The translations under genes were made by a program, and so were the position numbers. Positions 53,781-60,647 of a stretch of DNA of 60,647 bases are shown here, piece by piece (the stretch's first letter is position 1; each line of letters starts with the position of its first letter). This stretch comes from Erysipelotrichaceae bacterium (GTDB lineage Bacteria > Bacillota_I > Bacilli_A > Erysipelotrichales > Erysipelotrichaceae): contig JAFRCV010000011.1 of the NCBI GenBank assembly GCA_017404205.1, positions 1 through 60,647 on the forward strand, in the 5' to 3' direction. The notes under the pieces are model-generated. The model was not told the origin of the DNA and searched no databases. It worked only from the letters and a program-made list of their open reading frames with translations.

Positions 53781-56673
53781 AAATAAAAAAGAAACCATTT
53801 CCAAATATGAGGGCGAAGAAAACTTTAATAAAAAGTACGCTAAACTTGGAAGAAAAATCACTGATAATGTCAAATCTATTATTGGTGGTGTTAAGTCTAC
53901 TTCACCTGAATATTGGGGCTTAAGAGAAGTTTTAACAGAAGATGAAGTTGATGTTGGTTTAACAATGAAACTTCGTAAATTCTATACTTTTGATGAATTG
54001 TACGAAAAAAATAAAAAGCAATTCTCAAGAGAAAGATTTAAAGAAATTCTAGATTTGATGTGTGATCACGGAATTGTTGAATATGATTATGGTGATCATT
54101 ATGATGACAATGGACCTACACAAGAATTAAATCGTGATGAAATAAGATATCGTATTTCTTATTTCGTACCAGGTAGCGCAGAATTATTCAATTCATCAGT
54201 TGATAGAATTGATAAAAATCCTGCTGTTGCTTCATTCTTTGAAAGAATGACCTTCCTTCCACTTGAAGATATTACCTCAATGGTTAGACCTGGTGGTAAT
54301 GGCATTGGTATGCATGTTATACCAGTTGAAAAAGAAGTAAGCATGCATAATGAAGCATTGAATATTGAAAAGATTTCTTATTGGCTAAATAAATATGAAG
54401 GTCATATTTCTGCTGGCATTTGTTCATGTCGTTATTCACGCGCAAAACTTGGTGAAGGTTGTACTGATGATCCTAACGATTGGTGTGTTCAAGTTGGTGA
54501 TATGGCTGATTATACAGTTGAAACTGGTAGAGCACATTATATTACTAAGGAAGAAGCACTTGAAATAATGAAGAAAGCTGAAGAGAATGGCTATGTTCAT
54601 CAAACTACTAATATTGATGGTGAAGACCATATCTTCGATATTTGTAACTGTAATGTACAAATCTGTAATGCTTTAAGAACATCACAACTATATAACACAA
54701 GAAATATGTCAAAGAGTGCATATACTGCTCATGTTGATAAAGAAAAATGTGTTGCATGTAATCGTTGTGTTGAAGTTTGTCCTGCTGGCGCAATTAAACT
54801 AGGCCAAAAATTATGTGATAAACAAGGTAAAGAAATTGAATATCCTAAACAACCACTACCTGACAAGATTCGTTGGGGTAAATATGCTTGGGATGAAAAC
54901 TATCGTGACACAATTAGGGTAAATACTCATAAGACCGGTACTTCTCCTTGTAAAGCTGCATGTCCTGCTCATGTTCCTGTTCAAGGCTATTTACAAATGG
55001 CAAAAGAAGGACGTTATGAAGAAGCACTTGCACTAATTAAAAGAGAAAACCCATTCCCTGCAATTTGTGGTAGAGTTTGTAATAAACTTTGTGAAGAGGC
55101 ATGTACAAGAGGTAAAGTTGACAAAGCTGTATCTATTGATGAAGTTAAGAAATTCTTGGCTGAAAGAGACCTACATGCTGAAACACGTTATGTTCCAAAG
55201 AAAATCATTAACAACTTAACAGGAGAATGGGATCAAAAGATTGCTATCATCGGTGCTGGTCCTGCTGGATTGAGCTGTGCTTATTATTTAGCAGAAAAAG
55301 GTTATCATCCAACAGTATTTGAAAAACATTCAAAACCTGGTGGTATGATGACTTATGGAATTCCATCATATAAACTTCAAAAAGATGTTATTGAAGCTGA
55401 AATTGATGTAATTAGACAACTTGGTGTTGAGATTAAATGCAACGTTGAAGTTGGTAAAGATATCACAATCGACGAATTAAAGAAACAAGGATATAAAGCA
55501 TTCTATATTGCTATTGGTTGCCAAGGCGGTAGACTTCCTGGTATTCCAAATGAAACTGCTGAAGGAACAGACTATGCTGTTCATTTCTTAGAAGAAGCAT
55601 TAAGCAATCCTGATCAAAAATATGATGGTGATGTAGTTGTAGTTGGCGGTGGTAATGTTGCTATTGATTGCGCTAGAACTGCTCATAGATTTAAACCAGA
55701 TAGCGTTTCAATGTATTGTCTTGAATCAAGAGAAACTATGCCTGCTTCTAAACAAGAAATTGCTGAAGCCGAAGAAGAAGATGTTAAGATCAATGCTGGT
55801 TGGGGTCCTAAAGAAGTTCTTGTTGATGAAAAAGGACATGTTAATGGAATCGTCTTCAAACGTTGCTTATCAACAATTGATGAAGAAACTGGTAAGTTCT
55901 CTCCTAAATATGATGAAAATGATACAATCACTGTTAAAGCAGATAGAATTGTATTCGCAATTGGACAAGCAATTGAATGGGGTAACTTACTTGAAGGTAC
56001 TGGTGTAACATTTGCAAGAGGCAATTATCCTCAAGCTGATGGATTCACATATCAAACAGCTGACGAATCAATATTTGTTGGTGGCGATGTATTCACTGGT
56101 CCAAAATTTGTCATTAACGCAATCGGTGCTGGACATGAAGCAGCTGAATCATTAATGAGATATGTTTCTGAATACAATGTTTCACAAACTATTGGTAGAG
56201 ATAGAAGATTCTTTAAACCATTAGATAAAGACAACATCACTATTCCATCATATGATACAGCTGGTAGACAAGAACCAGAAGTTGAAAAGATTGAAGATCC
56301 AGGACATTCATTCTATGATCCTCGTAAGGTATTTACTGAAGAACAAGTTAAAACTGAATGTTCAAGATGTCTATCTTGTGGATTAAATATCGTTGATGAA
56401 AATAGATGTATTGGCTGTGGCTTATGTACAACTCGTTGTGAATTTGATGCAATTCACTTAGTACGTGACCATCCAGAAATGACTGATTACCGTAAAGCTG
56501 AAAATAAGATCACAGGCTTATTAAGCTATGCAATTCCAAGAGCTGTTAAGATTGTATTAAATAGTGGTTCTAAGGAAGCAAGAGAAATGGCTGCTAAACG
56601 TAAGGCATTTAAAGTTGATCCAAATAAACCACATACAGGTAATGCAGTAAACATTGAAGATTTAATGAAATAA
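53764..56673 (+). CDS. Large Fe-S flavoprotein, GltD-like NAD(P)H oxidoreductase with extra N-terminal Fe-S modules
   Basis: A 969-aa multidomain protein. Residues about 1-320 form a domain with cysteine patches GICSCRYSR, EGCTDDPNDWC and DICNCNVQIC. A ferredoxin-type CVACNRCVEVCP lies near 338-349. From about 395 it follows the glutamate-synthase small-chain plan: CKAACPAHVPVQGYL and CGRVCNKLCEEACTRG (Fe-S), IAIIGAGPAGLSCAYYL (FAD), VVVVGGGNVAIDCART (NAD(P)H) and GGDVFTGPKFVINAIGAGHEAA. The end carries CSRCLSCG and CIGCGLCTTRC. It should pass electrons between NAD(P)H, flavin and several [4Fe-4S] clusters. The partner enzyme is unknown. Confidence 0.9.
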   Translation: MPEIYRNKKETISKYEGEENFNKKYAKLGRKITDNVKSIIGGVKSTSPEYWGLREVLTEDEVDVGLTMKLRKFYTFDELYEKNKKQFSRERFKEILDLMCDHGIVEYDYGDHYDDNGPTQELNRDEIRYRISYFVPGSAELFNSSVDRIDKNPAVASFFERMTFLPLEDITSMVRPGGNGIGMHVIPVEKEVSMHNEALNIEKISYWLNKYEGHISAGICSCRYSRAKLGEGCTDDPNDWCVQVGDMADYTVETGRAHYITKEEALEIMKKAEENGYVHQTTNIDGEDHIFDICNCNVQICNALRTSQLYNTRNMSKSAYTAHVDKEKCVACNRCVEVCPAGAIKLGQKLCDKQGKEIEYPKQPLPDKIRWGKYAWDENYRDTIRVNTHKTGTSPCKAACPAHVPVQGYLQMAKEGRYEEALALIKRENPFPAICGRVCNKLCEEACTRGKVDKAVSIDEVKKFLAERDLHAETRYVPKKIINNLTGEWDQKIAIIGAGPAGLSCAYYLAEKGYHPTVFEKHSKPGGMMTYGIPSYKLQKDVIEAEIDVIRQLGVEIKCNVEVGKDITIDELKKQGYKAFYIAIGCQGGRLPGIPNETAEGTDYAVHFLEEALSNPDQKYDGDVVVVGGGNVAIDCARTAHRFKPDSVSMYCLESRETMPASKQEIAEAEEEDVKINAGWGPKEVLVDEKGHVNGIVFKRCLSTIDEETGKFSPKYDENDTITVKADRIVFAIGQAIEWGNLLEGTGVTFARGNYPQADGFTYQTADESIFVGGDVFTGPKFVINAIGAGHEAAESLMRYVSEYNVSQTIGRDRRFFKPLDKDNITIPSYDTAGRQEPEVEKIEDPGHSFYDPRKVFTEEQVKTECSRCLSCGLNIVDENRCIGCGLCTTRCEFDAIHLVRDHPEMTDYRKAENKITGLLSYAIPRAVKIVLNSGSKEAREMAAKRKAFKVDPNKPHTGNAVNIEDLMK

Positions 56674-56680
56674 ACATCAA

Positions 56681-56727
56681 AAAAAGGCTGTCCAAAACTT
56701 AATTGTTAGTTTAAGGACTGCCTTTTT
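56681..56727 (+). terminator. Terminator after the redox operon
   Basis: Arms AAAAAGGCTGTCC and GGACTGCCTTTTT (one mismatch in the middle) surround a 21-base loop, followed by the T run. The region 56728-56899 shows no further feature. Confidence 0.78.
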
Positions 56728-56899
56728 ATATTGATTTAGTGTTTAGATTAAATAAAGAAAAAATAACCATAAATATTTGCGAAAGTAACAATATATAATC
56801 GTCAGTGCCATTCTTATTATTCAATAAAGTTGTATTCTCTTAAAGGTAGAACTTTGTTGAATAATTATTCTTTACTTAATATTGCTATATCAAAGTAAA

Positions 56900-57787
56900 T
56901 TAATTGCCCTTGTTTAACAATGCATTAAAAACATCTTTTATATCATCATTAATAATAATTGATTTATCTTCAATACCTTCAGGAGCATATTTTTCATTTG
57001 GATTAATACATATATAAGTTGCTTTGGGCCACTTATTAGTCATGCTAATAAATGGATATTTAATAATGACTGGCGTATTGTAACCCACACCTAATTCTAA
57101 AAAGACTGTTTTTAATTCACTATGACGATTTAAGAATTGAATATAATTATCAGCTGCTTTATGCCAACCTTCATCTTCAACAAAAGCATCATCTGATCTT
57201 AGATTCATTGTCATTTGTTCACCACAAATTGGACAAACAGGTAATAACTCTTTGTCAATGTACATTTTTATATCGTTATTATTAAAAGATAATGTTTTAT
57301 CTTCGTTAATAATAAAACCTTGTGATATTAACATTTTTTCAATTATTTCTTTGTTGTCATAAGTCTTTTTATGGCAAGGCTTACTACATTGAAATAGTCC
57401 ATAATCACCTTGAGTATAGAAAAGCCTTTTGTGATCAAAGCCAGCTTTTTGGAAACAATGATCAACATTTGTGGTGATGACAAAATAGTCTTTGTCTTTT
57501 AATACTTTTAATAAGTCATCATATACTGATGATGGTATATCCATATATCGATTGATATAAATATAGCGAGACCAATAAGCCCAAAATTCTTCATTACTTT
57601 CAAAAGGAAAGAAGCCTCCACTATACATATCTTTCATATGATATTTTTGGATAAAATCAAAGAAGTATTTTTCAAATCTTTCGCCATTATATATGAAACC
57701 AGCAGCTGTGGATAATCCTGCTCCAGCGCCTACAATAATCGCATCAGCTTCATTTATTTTTTCTTTTAATTTATTTATATTAATCAT
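56900..57787 (-). CDS. SirTM-type (class M) sirtuin
   Basis: A 295-aa NAD-dependent SIR2-fold protein. GAGAGLSTAAGFIYNGERFEKYF (NAD loop) is present, with TTNVDHCFQKAGFD. FYTQGDYGLFQC carries Gln where classical sirtuins have the catalytic His, the hallmark of SirTM enzymes that ADP-ribosylate rather than deacetylate. A zinc CxxC pair (CPICGEQM) is visible. In known systems it modifies lipoylated GcvH-L and is reversed by a zinc macrodomain protein, which lies one gene away on the same strand. GGGGAG precedes the ATG. Confidence 0.92.
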   Translation of the reverse strand: MININKLKEKINEADAIIVGAGAGLSTAAGFIYNGERFEKYFFDFIQKYHMKDMYSGGFFPFESNEEFWAYWSRYIYINRYMDIPSSVYDDLLKVLKDKDYFVITTNVDHCFQKAGFDHKRLFYTQGDYGLFQCSKPCHKKTYDNKEIIEKMLISQGFIINEDKTLSFNNNDIKMYIDKELLPVCPICGEQMTMNLRSDDAFVEDEGWHKAADNYIQFLNRHSELKTVFLELGVGYNTPVIIKYPFISMTNKWPKATYICINPNEKYAPEGIEDKSIIINDDIKDVFNALLNKGN

Positions 57788-57895
57788 TCAAAATCTCCCC
57801 TTTAAATTCTTTATTAGAATAGCATTCATCAAGGATTAGAAGCAACCTTTAAGCCCTTTTTTAAGATATAATAACACTGAAAAGGAGAAACAATT

Positions 57896-58843
57896 ATGGC
57901 AGTAAATAGTAGAAAAGTTGCGATTGTTGGATGTGGCTTTGTGGGATCAGCTTCTGCTTTTGCGTTAATGGAAAGTCATTTATTTTCAGAAATGGTTTTA
58001 ATTGACGCTGATAAAGATAGAGCTGAAGGCGAAGCATTAGATATAAGCCATGGGCTTCCTTTTTCTAAGCCGATGCAGATATATGCTGGGACATATGAAG
58101 ACATAGCTGATGCTGCAGTAATTATTATTACAGCTGGTGCAAGTCAAAAACCAGGGGAAACAAGACTAGACTTAGTAAAAAAGAATGTTTCTATTTTTAA
58201 ATCAATTGTTCCCGAAATAGCAAAGCACAATACAGAAGGCATATTGCTTGTTGTTGCAAATCCTGTTGATATATTAACTTATGTGGCAAAGAAGTTAAGC
58301 GGCTTTCCTTCAAATAGGGTATTTGGATCAGGAACCGTTCTTGACACAGCAAGATTAAAATATCTATTGGGTGAACATTTAGGCGTAGATAGCCGTAGTA
58401 TTCACGCCTTTATCATTGGTGAACATGGTGATAGTGAAATAGCTGCTTGGAGCAGTGCTAATGTTTCTGGTGTGCCTCTACATAAATTCTGTGAAATGCG
58501 TGGTCATTTTCAACATCAACGTTCAACAAGAGAAATAGCTGAAAATGTTAAAAATAGCGCATACAAAATAATTGAAAAGAAAAAGGCTACTTATTATGGT
58601 ATCGCAATGTCGGTAAGAAGAATCTGTGAAGCAATTGTAAGAGATGAAAAATCAGTTCTTCCAGTATCTAGTATACAAACCAGTGAGAACATTAATGGTG
58701 TAGCACTAAGTATGCCAGTAGTTGTTGGCAAGAATGGTGTAGAATGTGTTGTGCCATTTGAATTAGACGAAAAAGAAAAGGCAGCGTTAATAGAATCTGC
58801 CAATACATTAAAAGCAGTTATTAAAGATGTATTAGATGAATAA
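57896..58843 (+). CDS. ldh: L-lactate dehydrogenase
   Basis: A 315-aa enzyme reducing pyruvate to L-lactate with NADH. VAIVGCGFVGSASAFAL binds NAD, LVVANPVDILTYVAKK and the catalytic His in IIGEHGDSEIAAWS are intact, and substrate-binding Arg lies in RGHFQHQRSTREIA. AAAGGAG precedes the ATG; TATAAT at 57867-57872 is a plausible -10. It lies between the sirtuin and macrodomain genes but on the opposite strand. Confidence 0.97.
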   Translation: MAVNSRKVAIVGCGFVGSASAFALMESHLFSEMVLIDADKDRAEGEALDISHGLPFSKPMQIYAGTYEDIADAAVIIITAGASQKPGETRLDLVKKNVSIFKSIVPEIAKHNTEGILLVVANPVDILTYVAKKLSGFPSNRVFGSGTVLDTARLKYLLGEHLGVDSRSIHAFIIGEHGDSEIAAWSSANVSGVPLHKFCEMRGHFQHQRSTREIAENVKNSAYKIIEKKKATYYGIAMSVRRICEAIVRDEKSVLPVSSIQTSENINGVALSMPVVVGKNGVECVVPFELDEKEKAALIESANTLKAVIKDVLDE

Positions 58844-58846
58844 ATA

Positions 58847-58879
58847 AAACTTGTTTGTATGCACTATACAAACAAGTTT
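58847..58879. terminator. Bidirectional terminator between ldh and the macrodomain gene
   Basis: A perfect 14-bp stem AAACTTGTTTGTAT/ATACAAACAAGTTT with a 5-base loop, overlapping the macrodomain stop codon. Confidence 0.85.
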
Positions 58880-59657
58880 ATTGTAAGAGTTTTTTATATA
58901 TTTCTAAATCATCATCTTTAAAGACATTAAAGATAACTTTTATATTACTATTTGTATTATTTTTATATTCTTTAATAGTGTTAATTGCAATCATAGCAGC
59001 TTCTTTTTGTGGAAAACCAAAAACGCCAGTAGATATACAACAAAAAGCTATACTATTCAATTTATATTCTTCTGCTTTTTTAATACAAGATAAGTAACAA
59101 GATTTTAGTAAATCTTTATGTTCTTGTTTAAGTTCTCCTTGAACAATAGGACCAACGGTATGAAGAATATATCTACATGGAAGATTATAAGCATTGGTTA
59201 TTTTACAATCACCTGTTTTTTCTTCATGTCCTTGTTTTTGCATAATCTTATAACATTCATTTCTTAGCTGTGCACCGGCATAAGTATGAATGGCGTTATC
59301 AATACATTTATGATTCGGAAGAAAACATCCAAGCATTTGGCTGTTTGCGGCATTTACTATTGCATCACATTTTAATGTTGTTATATCTCCTTGCCATAAA
59401 TAAATATCATTTTCTATAGGTGTTAAATCGTTGATATCAGTTACACCTTTTTCAATAATTCTTTGTTTTAAATATTCATCTTGAATCTTAATATAATCAT
59501 CAGATAAATCATAAGGTATTCTAACATTCATTAGTGCTCTTAAATAATTTCTTTTTTCATCTATGTCTTCAAAGTCTATATTGCTTTTAAAGATATTACT
59601 ATCTTCATTTTCTTTTAAATAATTAATTAAATAATCAATTCTATTTTCTTGATTCAT
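58878..59657 (-). CDS. Zinc-type macrodomain protein-ADP-ribose hydrolase
   Basis: A 259-aa protein with an N-terminal helical extension (about residues 1-75) and a macrodomain from about 85. DAIVNAANSQMLGCFLPNHKCIDNAIHTYAG contains the ADP-ribose loop and the Cys/His residues that bind zinc in SirTM-linked macrodomains. GDCKITNAYNLPCRYILHTVGP and STGVFGFPQKEAA finish the fold. It should remove ADP-ribose added by the SirTM sirtuin. GAGGTG precedes the ATG at 59657. Confidence 0.93.
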   Translation of the reverse strand: MNQENRIDYLINYLKENEDSNIFKSNIDFEDIDEKRNYLRALMNVRIPYDLSDDYIKIQDEYLKQRIIEKGVTDINDLTPIENDIYLWQGDITTLKCDAIVNAANSQMLGCFLPNHKCIDNAIHTYAGAQLRNECYKIMQKQGHEEKTGDCKITNAYNLPCRYILHTVGPIVQGELKQEHKDLLKSCYLSCIKKAEEYKLNSIAFCCISTGVFGFPQKEAAMIAINTIKEYKNNTNSNIKVIFNVFKDDDLEIYKKLLQ

Positions 59658-59723
59658 AAAACACCTCGCTTGCTAAGATAATTTTAACATCTGTATAATT
59701 ATTATATTTTTAATAGTCCTAAT

Positions 59724-59744
59724 AAAAAAGTGGCATTGCCACTT
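59724..59744 (-). terminator. Terminator after the HIRAN gene
   Basis: A 7-bp stem AAGTGGC/GCCACTT with loop ATT, and T-rich on the minus strand. Confidence 0.8.
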
Positions 59745-59746
59745 AA

Positions 59747-60031
59747 TTATTCTATTATTTCAACTATAGCTTTATCATCTAACACAAAGCGAACCATGCC
59801 AATACAAGTTGTATCAAAATCATTATAGATGTAGCCTGCTGAGTGAGAACCCCTTGCGACATCGTCAATAGAGTTAGCTACAATACCACAAACTTTATTA
59901 TTGTCATCTAAGGCATTGATAGCCTCATCATCATATGGATTATCATAATCTTTTTTTAGTGCTAGTTTTTGGCCTATTTTTAGTTTTCTTTCGCCCATAT
60001 AATAATCTAGGTCAGTAATAGTTACATACAT
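59747..60031 (-). CDS. Stand-alone HIRAN domain protein
   Basis: A 94-aa protein. LKIGQKLALKKDYDNPYDDEAINALDDNNKVCGIVAN has the HIRAN signature (G-x-x-L-x-L-x-x-E/D-x-x-N-x-x-D-x-x-A-I). HIRAN domains bind DNA ends or stalled forks when fused to helicases; bacterial solo forms have unknown roles. AAAGGA precedes the ATG at 60031. Confidence 0.88.
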   Translation of the reverse strand: MYVTITDLDYYMGERKLKIGQKLALKKDYDNPYDDEAINALDDNNKVCGIVANSIDDVARGSHSAGYIYNDFDTTCIGMVRFVLDDKAIVEIIE

Positions 60032-60184
60032 ATTTTTCCTTTCTAGACGTCTTCCCTGTATCTAAATTAACAAAACCAGTGAACAAAAAAAGGGCGAAGT
60101 TTAACATCTGTGTTGTTGTCCAATTATTTGGTCATTATATTCTATATATTGGTATATACTTCAAGTACACGGAGGTATACACAT

Positions 60185-60647
60185 ATGGAAATCAACCAAG
60201 AATTCATAGACACTTTAACTAAATTTGAAACCGATCTTCTAAAGGCTTTCTTAGATATTAAAGGAATTAAAAGTGCTAATATTCCTGAAATTGATCAACC
60301 TTTAGTCCAAGATGAATGTATATATTGTGGTTCTACCAACATTATAAAGAATGGTCGTAGTGTTAAAGGAAGACAAAGATATTTATGCAAAGACTGTAAA
60401 AAGACATTTACAGCTATAACTAAATCGTTCTTCAAACACACGAGATTAAGCTATACTCAATGGGTAAAATTTCTTGAATGTGAGATAGTGGGTTTAACAC
60501 TAAAAAAGACAGCTTATCAAATTGGCATATCTAAAACTTCATGTTTCTATATGCGTCATAAACTATATAAATCACTAGAAAAATTTCAAGCTAAAAAACT
60601 AAAAAGAGAAGTTCAACTAGATACGACATTCTTAGATATGGATTTAA
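60185..60647 (+). CDS. IS1595-like transposase (partial, 5' part only)
   Basis: A 154-residue start of a transposase that runs off the window. A zinc ribbon CIYCGSTNIIKNG ... CKDCKKTF (about residues 46-80) is followed by SYTQWVKFLECEIVGLTLKKTAYQIGIS (HTH) and then VQLDTTFLDMDL, which should hold the first catalytic Asp of the DDE domain. GGAGG lies 9 bases before the ATG. The order zinc ribbon, HTH, DDE fits IS1595. The left inverted repeat is not obvious in 60060-60184. Confidence 0.85.
   Translation, partial: MEINQEFIDTLTKFETDLLKAFLDIKGIKSANIPEIDQPLVQDECIYCGSTNIIKNGRSVKGRQRYLCKDCKKTFTAITKSFFKHTRLSYTQWVKFLECEIVGLTLKKTAYQIGISKTSCFYMRHKLYKSLEKFQAKKLKREVQLDTTFLDMDL

Overview
The window is AT-rich DNA that reads with the standard bacterial code: TGG is Trp, and TGA ends many genes, including several ATGA-coupled stops. 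It has strong AAGGAGG-type ribosome sites, a T-box leader, a CIRCE/HrcA operator, HPr kinase, MurT/GatD, a GH25 lysozyme and an L-lactate dehydrogenase. This fits a low-GC, fermentative, walled member of the Bacillota (Firmicutes), most likely an Erysipelotrichia- or RF39-like gut lineage. The lineage is inferred from gene content and composition, not from a marker phylogeny.

Layout. 1-200: structured right end of what looks like an IS200/IS605-type (tnpB) element. 230-4880: an exported protein of unknown function, a GNAT acetyltransferase, an M18 aminopeptidase and a membrane-anchored DUF4015 putative glycoside hydrolase. 4927-10420: a tightly coupled operon for a reduced Tad/type IV pilus-like machine, with one CpaF-type ATPase, one TadB/C-like membrane protein, six small single-membrane-segment proteins and one secreted InlB-repeat protein. 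10440-14623: T-box, metG, murT-gatD. 14630-18115: mostly minus-strand housekeeping genes plus tRNA-Ser(CGA). 18163-21771: an unusual PTS EIIC with an EIIB-like tail lacking cysteine, then rpmH-rnpA-yidC-jag. 21772-23332: a small envelope cassette bounded by two identical terminators and driven by a promoter-like element with an 11-G run. 23590-29173: an AAA/DUF4143 ATPase, GH25, a FeoA-FeoB fusion and ung. 29213-36780: uvrA-hprK-lgt::ppaX, upp, gpmI. 36926-38442: a second copy of the G-run promoter with a PH-domain gene, then yigZ. 38520-47441: a secreted repeat protein, pgk-tpiA-eno, an acyltransferase-like protein and CIRCE-groES-groEL. 47589-49832: intact tRNA-Arg(CCT) and, 2.1 kb later, a second partial copy of its 3' half, enclosing a nitroreductase and a RhuM-Fic/Doc protein (a small island). 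50251-56673: a repeat-rich lipoprotein and a redox/nickel operon (flavoprotein, hypB, hypA, 969-aa Fe-S flavoprotein). 56900-60031: a SirTM-type sirtuin, ldh, a zinc-type macrodomain protein and a HIRAN protein. 60185-end: start of an IS1595-like transposase.

How the parts work together. Glycolysis (gpmI, pgk, tpiA, eno) ends in lactate through ldh, and HPrK with the fused PpaX-like phosphatase suggests carbon control through HPr-Ser phosphorylation. MurT/GatD amidate lipid II, Lgt makes lipoproteins, and YidC/Jag serve membrane insertion. The most unusual items are the pair of promoters with homopolymeric G spacers (candidate phase-variable switches of envelope genes), the minimal pilus-like operon whose small subunits share a short N-terminal tag, the tRNA-Arg island, and the degenerate PTS permease.
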